Origin: Nissolia schottii
Taxonomy: Eukaryota; Streptophyta; Magnoliopsida; Fabales; Fabaceae
Assembly: GCA_003254905.1 (NCBI GenBank)
Contig: QANU01076285.1
Location: 687,175-751,174 of the forward strand
Direction: 5' to 3'
Length of the DNA: 64,000 nt
Of the stretch, positions 1 through 10,927 are shown piece after piece; position 1 is the first letter of the stretch; the number at the start of each line of letters is the position of its first letter. The position numbers and the translations under genes were made by a program. The notes under the pieces were generated by a model. It was not told the DNA's origin, ran no database searches, and saw only the letters and a program-made list of their open reading frames with translations.

Positions 1-964
1 AAATAGCAAAGTTGTAACATTGAATGTGTTAAAAATTTAATGATAAAAAAGAAAAAAAGATTTTGCATTCAGAGCATGTAAAAACTTTTCACTAATAATT
101 GATAAATAGGACCCAAACCATGGATAATACTTATTTCCCATTGTGATACGGTAGAATTGCACAATTATGTTCACCCTTTTGCAATTGGAATTGATCAATG
201 GCAAATTAAAGGAAACTTTTAAATTTGTCCATAAAGTTGTCAGCATCAATCAAATTCTTACTTAAATTATGAAAATAATCACATTAATCTCTGATATTAC
301 CAAAAGTAGATTAAATTAGTCATTTTAGAGATGAATTTGACCAATGTCAAATGACTAACATGATTGACTTTTTGTAACTTTAAAAATTAATAAGATTGTT
401 TTTATAATCTAAAAATAAATTTAATTGATGCTTATCACTCCAATAATGAATTTAAAAGTTTACTATCAAACTAAAGAACTTGATAATTAATGTGATTGCC
501 ACGAGCGAGACAATGCCTAGAACTCCGCCAAGATTACCCAATATCGTGCTAAAAATAGACCACACAGTAGACAGATATGAGCCTCGCAATCCTTTCCGGT
601 GAACACGTACGCTAGTTGTCAAATATGGCCACTCGTGCTCCAGCTATTTTACTTGGGTGAAACTTTGAAAGCATAACCTAAAAATGTTGTTGCTTTGTAA
701 TAATACAGCGTGTGCATTATTTTGCAATCTCATTTCCTTGTAAAGTAAAAAATATTATTTGTATATCAACTCTTTAACATTTTCGAAGACACCATATGAT
801 CAGAGGTAAGAAGTGACTATATAATTAGATACGGAAATGATTTTCTAAAAAAAAATAAAAAAAATACGGGTCATCATAATGCTACCATATAAAAATATAA
901 TGAGGGTAAGTTTTACATTAAGTATAAAATTTAATATAAATTTTTTTCATTTTCGTCAAGTCTT
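1..964. other. AT-rich intergenic DNA, no feature recognised
   Basis: No long open reading frame, domain or clear transposon end was seen on either strand. The short stretch near 500-650 is less AT-rich than its surroundings, but its translations matched nothing I recognise. Confidence 0.5.
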
Positions 965-1500
965 TCTCTCTCACTAGTTTGATTTGTAACGATAGCTGCA
1001 AAAATTTGTAACATTGTTTAATCAAATTTGTAAAAAAATGTACATTTTTACGAGATTGTGTGCAAGTGGAGCATAAAAGAGAGATTGTTTATTCAGATTA
1101 CGTCATTTAATTATGTTTATAACTAATGATAATAATTTGTAACCTCGTTCAATCAAAAAATGTATTTTACGAAAATGGATGTGAGTGGAGCAAAATAGAG
1201 AGAGTGACATTAGATTAAATAAAGTTTGTCACTCATGATAATAGTTTGTAATGACAGCAACAAAAGTTTGTAACTTTGTTTAATCAAGTTTATAACCAAC
1301 AGGTACGTACATTTTATGGGAATGCATGCAAATGAAGTGGAAGAAAATAAGGTAACTTCAGTTTGTAACTTATGATAATAATTTATAACAGAAGCAATAA
1401 AAATGTGTAACTTTATTTAATCAAATTTGTAATAAAAAGTATGTTTAAGAAAAAATGTGTGAGTGAAGTAAAAAAAGAGAGATCACAAGTTAACGAATGA
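965..1500. repeat. Degenerate tandem repeat, unit about 125-140 bp, about four copies
   Basis: The phrase 'TTTGTAAC...TTTAATCAA(A/G)TTTGTAA' recurs near 1010, 1135, 1266 and 1404. Each time it is followed by an A-rich run, a 'GTGTGCAAGTGGAGCA'-like segment and 'AGAGAGA'. The 'ACTCATGATAATAGTTTGTAA' segment also recurs between units. Copies are diverged and none encodes a protein. The same family reappears at about 22.6-23.5 kb, partly in inverted orientation. Its class is unknown: it could be a subterminal array of a DNA transposon or a local satellite. Confidence 0.6.
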
Positions 1501-3158
1501 AACAATTTTATATTGAATTTTATATTTATTGTTATATCCACACATCCCATTGTTAACTCTACCTGAACACTTATTTTGTTGGGAAAAAAAAAACAATGCC
1601 GAATTAGATATTGCATATTAGTATAAGAACAGAATTTCACACTAACAATATGTGAACATTAGAGAAGTGCTATTCATTCATAATATCTTTCACCAATTAT
1701 GGGTGATTAGAAGAAATGAAGTGATAAAATTTTTATCTATTTATCTAAAAAATCAAGATCATGTCCCATTATTCTTACAAATAATTCTTTGCTCTCTAGC
1801 ATTTTTCTAAACATTAAGGAGATTATTGATGCTGCTAGTTGTTGGCAGTGCTATAGCGTACACAAAGAAATCAAAGCACGTCCGTCTTAATTATTACTTA
1901 GGTGTAAATATAATTAAGTGGGGTGTGAGTAAATGGACTCACTTGAGCAGTTTACGATCATAACTACATAGTCTCAGCGACAATTCACGTGAGTTTTTTT
2001 TTTTTCTAAGTGCTTAGCATGTGTGGTTTACCCCACTTGCTCAACAGCAAAAATAACGAAGCTCGATTGCTAAGATGAAGATCAGCTAACTCATTCCATG
2101 TAGGGCAATTATAACTATATTTTCATTTTAAAATGCTATTAGTACATTTTCAATGAAAGTCACTCAACAACTTGTGTGTCCGTGCACACGTGAGTTTAAT
2201 ATTGTTATAAAATAGATAAACAAACTCTCACAAATATTTTTGTGTGCTTGTACACTCATATATTTAATATTGCATTATATAACGTTTATTTCTTTGTATT
2301 GAGTAACTGTTTTTGAGGCATACTAAACTGATTTTCATTTGATGTTGTTGTGCACAATGTGCGTTATTTATATATGTTTTATGTGTAATTCTCCCATCTA
2401 CTCACTCATAATAAGCCCTCACATGCAATTGTTGTTGGTTGTAATGAACTTTTAGAGAACCCTGAAAGTTTCATAGTCTTCCAATTAATAGGGGACCGCT
2501 AGCTGGCTAGTGAGCTCTTGCTAAGCAATCTCTTATTTTAGTCTAAAAATAAATAAAAATTTTTTACAAAGATCTCAATATACAACCGATCTTTTCATTT
2601 CAATATAACCATTACAAAAACGTAACAATAGAAGTAAGTCCTAAATAGACACGTCTTTTAAAGAAAATCACTAGAGGAAGAAGAATAAATAATGGATAAA
2701 GAGATAGATAATTTTGTTGAACCTCTCAAACTCACCAACTGATAACTCAATAGGCTAGATAGCAACCTAGCACTCTTTGTTTGGCATCTCATGATCGAGC
2801 TCTTGTTCCTCGTTACTTGCTTTATCACCTTCGTCACTTTCTTTCGAATCCTTCCTCTTTTATAATTGTTCTTTCAATCAACAATAAATTGTCAGAAATC
2901 ATAAATCAAAATTGAACGAACTAGAGAAAGGAGGTGGGGGCAGCAGTAGATTACGTGGTTGAGGCTGGCTGTGGTGGAACAATAGTGATAGGTTGTGGGC
3001 GGCAATGAGAGTGTGAGGAGGCAGTGTGGCTGTCTGCTAAAGGAAAGGATTGAAACCATGATGCAGCACACAATAACCATTAGACGACGCAAAGATCAAA
3101 ACCGTTAGACAGCAGAGGAGCAAAACTACTGATCTTGATGTACAAATAACATTCCTGG
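1501..3158. other. Intergenic DNA, no gene recognised
   Basis: AT-rich sequence with only short, compositionally biased reading frames. The stretch from about 2900 to 3158 is less AT-rich and directly abuts the left LTR of the neighbouring element. It may be host DNA or more retroelement sequence, but it shows no domain. Confidence 0.45.
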
Positions 3159-3426
3159 CGTTAAACATTGTGGGTAAAGGGGATTGAGACACGCTAGACA
3201 AGAGAGAAATTAAGAAAATAAGGATGACATTTTGTATTGTATTTCTGAATGTGCTCATAAATTACAAAGATGATATGCCTATTTATAAACTGAAAATAAC
3301 ATAAAGATAAATTTAATAGATAAGATAGGTATCTTAATAGATAAAATAGATAAATATCCTAGTAGACAAATCTAAATTAATTTAAGATAAAATAAGATAT
3401 AATAATAACTTCATTTATTCTCAACA
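3159..3426 (-). repeat. 3' LTR of the small non-autonomous retroelement
   Basis: Aligns by eye along its length with 4150-4406. Shared landmarks are the TTGTATTGTATT(T)CTGAATGT region, the CTATTTATA-like segment and the ATCTTAATAGATAAAATAGAT-type segments, all read on the plus strand. Its minus-strand start TGTTGAGAATAAA follows the purine tract. Confidence 0.8.
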
Positions 3427-3440
3427 CCCTCTCTCAAGCT
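3427..3440 (-). other. Polypurine tract of the retroelement
   Basis: On the minus strand this reads AGCTTGAGAGAGGG, immediately before the LTR start TGTTGAG. This is the expected place and composition for the plus-strand primer of a Copia-type element. Confidence 0.7.
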
Positions 3441-3758
3441 AAAGCTCATTGAACTTTAAGCTTATTACAAAACGACAATGGTGTTTGCATGAAAGTAGGA
3501 ACATCAACGAGAGTCTGCACCGAAGCATGGACAACAATGAGAGTATGAGTTAGGCAAAGCAACGATCTACGGTTGGGTGAAGGCAATGATATGTGGCTAG
3601 ATGGTTGTACAGAACCAACGAAGGTGACAATATGTGGCTGGGCGAAAGCAACGAAGGCAACGGTGACTAGGCGGAACCAGCTGAAGTTGAAGTCAATGGT
3701 GGCTGGACGAAACCAGTTAAAGGGGACAGAACTAGCTGAAGGCAACGGTTAAAGGGGG

Positions 3759-3998
3759 CAGAACCAACTGAAGGCAACAGTGGCTGCGTGGAACCAGCTG
3801 AAGGCAACAGTGGCTGTGCGGAACCAGTTAAAGGCAACATTGACTATGCAGAACCAGCTGAAGGCAACAGTGGCTATGCGGAACCAGCCGAAGGCAACAG
3901 TGGTTGTGCGAAACCAACCAAAGGCAACGGTGGCTGGGCAGAACCAGTGAAAGGCAACAGTGGCTGCGCGGAACCAATTAAAGGCAACAATGGCTTTG
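3759..3998. repeat. Minisatellite, eight 30-bp units
   Basis: Eight consecutive units of exactly 30 bp follow the pattern (C/T)(A/G)GAACCA...GAAGGCAACAGTGGCT.... More degenerate and length-variable relatives run upstream to about 3590. Because 30 is a multiple of three, the plus strand stays open as a decapeptide repeat EPAEGNSGCA (variants EPVKGNIDYA and KPTKGNGGWA) from 3788 to 4045. The open frame is probably a by-product of the period. No spacers separate the units. Confidence 0.85.
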
Positions 3999-4136
3999 TA
4001 TCAAACGAAGGTCGAGAAGTTTATGAATCAAAGATGACAGTGTAGAGATATATATGGTGAACAGAGTGGAAACAAAGAGAGCCTAAGCTCTGGGTAACGG
4101 AAGGAAGTCATAAAAGAGATTCAAGGTGGGTATTAT

Positions 4137-4149
4137 GACTCTGTTATCA
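4137..4149 (-). other. Primer-binding site of the retroelement
   Basis: Minus strand TGATAACAGAGTC directly follows the LTR end TTTAACA. It differs at a few positions from TGGTATCAGAGCC, the complement of the plant initiator methionine tRNA 3' end. Confidence 0.7.
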
Positions 4150-4406
4150 TGTTAAACAACATTGTGAGTGAAGGGAGATTGAGGAACACTAAACAAGATA
4201 AAAATAAAGAAAATAAGGATTACATTATGTATTGTATTTTTGAATGTACTCATAAAATATAAAAATAATACATTTATTTATAGGCTTAAAATAACATAAA
4301 AATAAACTTAACAGATAAAATAGATTAATATCTTAACAGATAAACTTAAATTAATTTAAAATAAAATAAAATAAAATATAATAATATATTAGTTTATTCT
4401 CAACCA
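4150..4406 (-). repeat. 5' LTR of the small non-autonomous retroelement
   Basis: Direct repeat of 3159-3426. The minus strand starts TGGTTGAGAATAAA (one extra G compared with the other LTR) and ends TTTAACA next to the primer-binding site. Confidence 0.8.
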
Positions 4407-5201
4407 CTAATAATATAAAAAAAGGTAAAAACCTTTCCCAAATTCGATCAAGTGGGCCATAGCTGCAAAGATTTCGATCACATCATCCATGGTGGGTGCA
4501 GCTAAGCTCACTTCTGTCCTGGAACCTGGTTGGACCTCACCTTTCATAGCTACGAATACAAACCATGCATGTGACCCCGCATGTGTTAAGTTTCCTCTGT
4601 GGGATCCAAAGATTGGTAGTTAATAACCATATAACAGAACTAATCAAGATAATGAAAGAAACTTGGATCCGTGTGTACGTATTTGCTTATATTTAAAATA
4701 TAGGTTCTATTAGTATTCTATAATACTTTTTCAGTTTTTCTAAATCTTGTACCCAATTTTATCATATTTTAAAAACAATCAGTTGTAGAAATTAAAACAA
4801 TAGTCAATACCAGTGCATGTATTATACAACAAGGGTTTAATTATTAATCTGTGTAGAAAGTCTTTTATCTTATCATTTAATAATTTATTATCATATTTGT
4901 TTAAAAAAAATTATCTTGAAAAATTTATGTTCAGGGGATGGTGCTGCGATCCTTGAAAATTTTATGTTGAGGGGCTAAAGTTATCCTAAACATTTTTATT
5001 ATAATAATGAATTAACAAGTCAAACGTCAACATAAAATTAATTAAGGTGGTGCGAGCAATGACCTTTAATTACTATTCTCGTGTGAGGTTAAAAATGTAA
5101 AAAATCATTCTTAAAAGATCTCTAACCTAAACCCAAATAAATAAAAAAACTACCAAGTCAAACTACTCAATAACACAAAAAAAAAAAACAAAATGAAGTA
5201 A

Positions 5202-5243
<42 letters not shown>

Positions 5244-5866
5244 CATCTATACTTTTATACTAATAGAGTGAATAAAAAAATAATTGCTTTTCTAATCTCT
5301 AAAAATTTAATTTAATAACTTTTGAGTTCCAAAATTATGAGTATATTTTTTCAGATTACTTGTCAATATAATCATTTTTTAAAATAATAAATTTTGTATA
5401 TTTACATAAATTTTTAAAAATAATTAAATCTTAAAAAAAATCAATTTTAGCTTGTTTAGAGAAGCTAAACACAATAGTTTCTTAGAAAAATTTATTTTCA
5501 ACTTTTTGAGCTTTATATCAAAAATCAAATTTTTAATTACTTTTTTTAAAAGTTAAAACAAATGCACCTTATATTTATAAAATTATACATTTTTTTAAAA
5601 ATAAAATGCAATTGTCATGATCACATCCTCACTGTTTATAATAGTCACACTGTCATTTCCTCCATGGTCCCCACTTAATAGACACGAAGTGCCAATCAAG
5701 ATCTTTCTTTTTTTGGTACCCATGTTTTTACAAGAGTATTAATATCTCTTTATAGTTTAACGGTTATAATTTACTTTCAGGTTTAAAATAAAAAGCATTT
5801 AGAATAAATGAAACACGTAACTAATTATTAGCCATAAATAGCTATAAGGTACTACTACTTTTAAAT
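4407..5866. other. Intergenic DNA with an AAT microsatellite
   Basis: No gene or transposon ends recognised. A pure AAT/ATA trinucleotide run lies at about 5202-5243. The rest is AT-rich, with homopolymer A and T tracts. Confidence 0.6.
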
Positions 5867-5959
5867 TTGATGGGATACCGGAATAATTTAATAAAATTAA
5901 AATATTTGTCATTGAAGGTGAAAAGAATTAGAAACAATGGAAGGAAAATTGGAGGACTA

Positions 5960-6205
5960 GTAGGAGACGCGCTTGAAACAGTAATATTGGTGGGCGTGAG
6001 CGTGTGGGAGAGCTGTCAGTCACGTGTGTGGGCCGCGGGAGCGAGAAATAGGCCGGGCCCACCAACACAAAACGACAACGAAACCATGCGTGCGAGCCGT
6101 CATCCGATCAAAACAAAAAGCCGAGAGAAGCCACAACAGCCCAGCTCGGCTCACATGGCCAGTCCTACAAGTATAAATGTCCATCTTTCATTAAATTGAG
6201 TATAA
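5960..6205 (+). promoter_or_regulatory. GC-rich promoter-like island without an adjacent gene
   Basis: An abrupt GC-rich patch in AT-rich surroundings. It contains a palindromic G-box core CACGTG (6021-6026), GGGCCCACC (6055-6063, the form bound by class I TCP factors) and a TATAAAT box (6172-6178) downstream. The order and spacing fit a plant core promoter reading rightwards with a start near 6200. No recognisable coding sequence follows. A 110-codon frame (5867-6199) runs through the island but resembles nothing known. It may be the promoter of a lost gene, of a non-coding RNA, or of a gene inside or beyond the 7.3-8.05 kb gap. Confidence 0.4.
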
Positions 6206-6959
6206 TATTATTGGAGATTACGATATTGATACTACAATATTTAAAATTTTATTATGTCTTCCATTAATTTAAATTATTTATTATTTTAAATTTGTGAAAT
6301 CGCAATTGTTCAAATATAATGAGGTATCGATACCTTCTTAAGTTTGAGTGTCAAAAGAAAAATCAATATTTTTTGTATATTGTATAGCATTTTTTTATAA
6401 TATTTAACATTTGATATCTTACGTATAATTGTATAATTTTATTTCATTTAGTCTTGATTATGCAATAATTCTGATTAAGTAAAATACTCTTTATGTATAA
6501 AAAAAAATGTTAAACGTTTGTTTTATAATAAGTTTGAAAATACATCGTCAAATTTTAATCTAATAAAATATCTATTTTGATCAAGTCTTTTGACTTTCAT
6601 CAAACTTGTGTGTAAAATTACTTTTGACATGGACATAAATAGATGGAGATTAGTATGTATTTATTGACCGTGTAAAAGGATTTTTACATTGCTATATATT
6701 GCATTGTCACGTAAAACTCTTTCCACTCATTAGACACAAATTAGTTACTAATAATATCTCAAAAATAAATTATAAGTTTATCTCATAACCATTAAATGAA
6801 ATAAAAGAATTGCATAGTTTTCATCTTTTTATATGTCATATCAAATATATAATTGGGGATTATTCATGTTTTCTCTGTTGCTTGGCGTTTTGGGTTTCGT
6901 CGAATTTGTTTTGATTGTGACTCGCGGTGTGCTATCCTGTTAATTCATTCTTGCTTCAG
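6206..6959. other. AT-rich DNA, no feature recognised
   Basis: No open frame, domain or transposon terminus was seen between the promoter-like island and the LINE remnant. Confidence 0.5.
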
Positions 6960-7200
6960 CCGCTTGCATCCTGCCTTTCCCTTGGTGAATAGCATTTGAT
7001 CCTTGATGTCGCGTGATTGGGAGGCCGCCTGTCTCCAACATATCTATCGAGAAGCCAAAAAAGTTGCTGATAGTTTGGCCAACTTGAGCAATGAGCTTTC
7101 ATCCTTTGATGTTATCTAGTTCGATGAGTCTCTTGCTTCTATTCACCTCTTTCTTTGGGATGATTTAAAATAGGTCGCTTGGCATAGAGGGTTCTAATTT
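6960..7200 (+). pseudogene. LINE-type RNase H tail, decayed
   Basis: Translating the plus strand gives HPAFPLVNSI, a stop, SLMSRDWEA, then HIYREAKKVADSLANLSNEL, a stop, FDESLASIHLFLWDDLK, a stop, and VAWHRGF. The HIYRE..K.ADSLAN block is the conserved end of the RNase H domain (RVT_3 type) at the C terminus of plant non-LTR retrotransposons and of the 'putative ribonuclease H' proteins derived from them. In-frame stops and a frame change upstream make it non-functional. It is the 3' end of an element; the rest is missing. Confidence 0.75.
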
Positions 7201-7236
7201 TTCTTTGTTGCTTTTGGGCTTTTGCCTTCCACCAAT

Positions 7237-7238
<2 letters not shown>

Positions 7239-7276
<38 letters not shown>
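7239..7276. repeat. AT dinucleotide microsatellite at the gap edge
   Basis: An uninterrupted (AT)n run ends at the first N. The true length is unknown because the assembly stops inside the run. Confidence 0.95.
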
Positions 7277-8050
7277 NNNNNNNNNNNNNNNNNNNNNNNN
7301 NNNNNNNNNNNNNNNNNNNNNNNNNNNNNNNNNNNNNNNNNNNNNNNNNNNNNNNNNNNNNNNNNNNNNNNNNNNNNNNNNNNNNNNNNNNNNNNNNNNN
7401 NNNNNNNNNNNNNNNNNNNNNNNNNNNNNNNNNNNNNNNNNNNNNNNNNNNNNNNNNNNNNNNNNNNNNNNNNNNNNNNNNNNNNNNNNNNNNNNNNNNN
7501 NNNNNNNNNNNNNNNNNNNNNNNNNNNNNNNNNNNNNNNNNNNNNNNNNNNNNNNNNNNNNNNNNNNNNNNNNNNNNNNNNNNNNNNNNNNNNNNNNNNN
7601 NNNNNNNNNNNNNNNNNNNNNNNNNNNNNNNNNNNNNNNNNNNNNNNNNNNNNNNNNNNNNNNNNNNNNNNNNNNNNNNNNNNNNNNNNNNNNNNNNNNN
7701 NNNNNNNNNNNNNNNNNNNNNNNNNNNNNNNNNNNNNNNNNNNNNNNNNNNNNNNNNNNNNNNNNNNNNNNNNNNNNNNNNNNNNNNNNNNNNNNNNNNN
7801 NNNNNNNNNNNNNNNNNNNNNNNNNNNNNNNNNNNNNNNNNNNNNNNNNNNNNNNNNNNNNNNNNNNNNNNNNNNNNNNNNNNNNNNNNNNNNNNNNNNN
7901 NNNNNNNNNNNNNNNNNNNNNNNNNNNNNNNNNNNNNNNNNNNNNNNNNNNNNNNNNNNNNNNNNNNNNNNNNNNNNNNNNNNNNNNNNNNNNNNNNNNN
8001 NNNNNNNNNNNNNNNNNNNNNNNNNNNNNNNNNNNNNNNNNNNNNNNNNN
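7277..8050. other. Assembly gap (N)
   Basis: 774 unknown bases, bounded by an AT microsatellite on the left and a 15-C homopolymer plus short CA run (8051-8074) on the right. Both edges are hard to sequence, which explains the gap. Confidence 0.99.
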
Positions 8051-8074
8051 CCCCCCCCCCCCCCCACACACACA

Positions 8075-8631
8075 AAAGCATTATGTTATTTGTATTAATT
8101 TTAGTATGGAATACTTTGTTGATACATATTCATTTATTATTAGATGAGGTTTTTTTGAGATATAAACTCATTGAAATCTCATCCAGTAATGACTGAGTAT
8201 GAGTTAGTATAATGTTTTACAATAAAATCAAAATAAAAAAAAACATTTTTCAGGTATTAAGAGATTGTTTGTTAGTCGGAGATTTTTATGAGGGTTTATT
8301 TTGTGTTGGCAAATGGCAATATATCTATTTCCTTAACATATATTGTATATTAATCAGAAGCACGAACAACGTAGGCAGAACATTGGTTACAGTTTCTCCA
8401 AGGTTATACTGTATCACAGCTAGGGACTTTAAATATAAAATAATTTAATTTTATTCAATGACTTAAATTTTTGGGAGAGATCATTTTTAACAGTATCAGA
8501 ACTTAATTATATGAGTGATTTAGAGTTTGATTCTTATTATCGCCTCCATTTTTCTAAATATTATTCACGCTTCAAGTCAAAAGAGTTCTTAGTAAGGGAA
8601 CGTGTTAATATATAAAGTTTTTGACATTACA
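8075..8631. other. AT-rich DNA, no feature recognised
   Basis: No domain was found in the short frames. The stretch ends at the target-site duplication of the CACTA element. Confidence 0.5.
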
Positions 8632-8634
8632 AGA

Positions 8635-10924
8635 ATTTTACAGATTAGCGACTATAGAATTGATCGCTAATGTGTCACTAATCTCTCACTAAATGAATTA
8701 GTGAGGGATTAACGACGGATTAACGGCCAATTTGGTCGTCGCTATTCTAAAGTCACTGATTAGCTTGGACAACAATTTGGTCGCTAATCTGTAACTAATT
8801 TATTTTAGTAACAGAGCTATTGGTTGTTATTCTGTCGCTGGTCCATAGCTATTTTATAATAGAAATAGTTTCTTAAATTGTCGTAGATTTGCGAGAAATT
8901 GTATCATAGCTAAGCCTTAGAAGATTCTTCACACGATTCATCGCAAATTCATCGCTGATTTGTAGCTTATCTGACACAAGTATGAAAAATGGCAAAAGAA
9001 ATTTTGCCGTTAATCCATCACTAGTTCTTCGCTACAAAATTCAATTAATAAATTAATTTCTTTTTACAAATTTTTAACTTCTTTTATAAATTAATTATTA
9101 ATTAACTAATAAAAAATTAATTAATTAAACAAATAAACAAAAATATTTATGTTTTGCGGGCCCAAAACAAGATTTGGTTCCAAATCTTGATTTAATATAA
9201 CAAAAGTTTGTCTTCCACTTTTTATTTTAACCAATGTGGGACTAAGAGAGTAACACTTGCAACAGAAAAAGTTTATCTTACCTTGATGCAACTCTTTTCA
9301 TTTTATAAGAAAATGTTTGCCTTCCACTTTTTATTTTAACCAAGGTGAGACTAAGAGAGTAGCACTTACAACTCAAAAAGATTGTCTTGTTTACATTTTT
9401 ATATTTTTGGTCATTGCTTTTGCCAATTCTTCAAATTTTAGAGATTTTGATATAAAATTATGTATACACAAATGTAGATAATAGATTGAGAAAAGATGGA
9501 ATACTAACAAGTAAAAACATACTTTTAAACAACAAAAATTGATAAGAAGAAAAGGAAATTGATTTATCAAACATTATTAATAAAAAAATATCGTCTAATC
9601 TTATGCAATTCATCCATTACATTACATCTAAGTAATCAAGAGACATGCTTAGGATATTTTCACATAGATCAATTATTTATTTTATTATTGATGTTCATTA
9701 TAATCATTTTATATTTTAAGAGTAACATAATCGTATATTTACCAAACACTATTCTCATGATTTTATATTTTGAGAGTTGCTTTTACATTATTTTATCAAA
9801 TAATACAAACATAGTTTTTCAAGAAAAACTTTTAAAGAACTCAAAGAGCTCAACAACTTTTAGAAACATACGTTACCAAACCAAGGATTAATCAATGATA
9901 AGTATACAAATATATAATAATTTTTTATTTTCTTCATAGCATATATTAATTATATGTATGTATATTTATATAAAATATACATATTTTATTACACTCTCGT
10001 TGAACTCAGTTAAAACAATTGAACCAATGAACCTTTAAACCAACGTCTTGACTCATTTGATGTCCAGCTCAGTTTTCTAATTAACCTTGACATTTATCAA
10101 GGAATGTTTGAGAGATTTATCCCTCACTAAAAGTGAAACGATTTAGTTTATAGTGGAAGAGAGTCGTGAAGGATTAGTGAAAGAACAATCCATCGCTAAA
10201 CAGAAAAAGTGAAATGTTAAAAGTTTGGTGAGAGATCAACTAGAGATTTATCCATCGTTAAAAGGGGAGTGAATGATTTAGTATTAGAAGAAATTCGTGA
10301 GGGATTAACAATGACATATTCTCTCGCTAAATAGAAAAGTGAAATGTTAAAAATTTAGTGATAGATCAACAATGGAAGCATCCCTCACTAAAAGGAATGT
10401 GAAGGATTTAGTTTAGATTGAGCATTTTGCGAGGGAAGAGAGATGACATATTTTATCGCTAAATTATGTTGACAGGTTATGAGAGATTTGTGAGAGAACA
10501 ATCCCTGATTAATAAGAAAATTAAAATGTTAAAAGTTTAGCGATGGATCAACAATGGATTAATTCCTCGCTAAAAGGGAGAGGGTTTCATTGAAGAGATT
10601 TGTGATGGATTAGTGGGAGAAATTCTCTCGCTAAATTATGTTGAGAGTTTACGAGGGATTAGCGAATGAATTATCCCTTATTGTAAGTATTTTAACCATT
10701 TGCGAAGGATTAGCGAGATAATTGTCTCTTGTTAAACGTTTTAGCTATGAAATATATGTTACGAAGGATCATGCCCTCGCTAATTGTTCACTGAACTTTT
10801 TGCCCCTCATTTTTTAATTTTTTTTTTTGCCATGGATCTACATTTTGTTTGCTATTAGCGAGGGATTAGCGAGAAAATTTTTCTTCACTAAATTTTGTCT
10901 CTAATTCGCATTTTTATTATAGTG
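8635..10924. mobile_element. Non-autonomous CACTA (En/Spm-like) transposon
   Basis: The left end reads CATTACAAGAATTTTACAG (one change from CACTACAAGAA). The right end, on the minus strand, reads CACTATAATAAAAATGCG. Both are flanked by the 3-bp duplication TGA (8632-8634 and 10925-10927), as expected for CACTA elements. Both subterminal regions are packed with short repeats of the ATTAGCGAGGGATTAGCGA type in both orientations (8650-8960 and 10090-10900), the usual transposase-binding architecture. No transposase-like frame is present in the 2.29 kb interior, so it depends on an autonomous partner. A 110-codon frame at 9559-9891 matches nothing and is probably chance. Confidence 0.88.
9207..9374. 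repeat. Direct duplication inside the CACTA element
   Basis: About 60 bp beginning TTTG(T/C)CTTCCACTTTTT and running through TTAACCAA(T/G)GTG(G/A)GACTAAGAGAGTA occurs at about 9207 and again at about 9315, period about 108 bp, with a few differences. Confidence 0.75.
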
Positions 10925-10927
10925 TGA

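Larger units (their letters stand above)
3159..4406 (-). mobile_element. Small non-autonomous LTR retrotransposon (TRIM/LARD-like, Copia-style ends)
   Basis: Two direct repeats of about 260 bp (3159-3426 and 4150-4406) flank an internal region of about 720 bp with no gag or pol coding. On the minus strand the LTRs begin TGTTGAGAATAAA (upstream copy TGGTTGAGAATAAA) and end TTTAACA, with the last CA mutated to CG in the 3159 copy. Just inside the 5' LTR is TGATAACAGAGTC, close to the initiator-tRNA-Met primer site TGGTATCAGAGCC. Just before the 3' LTR is a purine-rich tract, TTGAGAGAGGG. Most of the interior is a 30-bp minisatellite. No matching 5-bp target duplication was found (CCTGG versus CTAAT), and the LTRs differ at many sites, so the insertion is old or rearranged. 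It must have been mobilised in trans. Confidence 0.8.

Noticed and set aside
3759..3998. CRISPR-like array of 30-bp repeats
   Set aside because: The units are directly tandem without spacers, and the sequence is plant nuclear DNA.
3788..4045. 85-codon frame encoding EPAEGNSG-type decapeptide repeats
   Set aside because: It exists because the minisatellite period is a multiple of three. It lies inside a coding-free LTR element, and its ends are set by the repeat, not by a gene-like context.
5867..6199. 110-codon plus-strand frame through the GC-rich island
   Set aside because: No recognisable domain, AT-rich start and GC-rich end, and promoter motifs inside the frame. A regulatory reading fits better.
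7139..8196. Several 280-320 codon frames across the first gap
   Set aside because: They are composed of unknown residues plus translated AT and poly-C simple sequence.
9559..9891. 110-codon frame inside the CACTA element as a transposase or passenger gene
   Set aside because: Hydrophobic low-complexity translation typical of AT-rich DNA, with no transposase motif.
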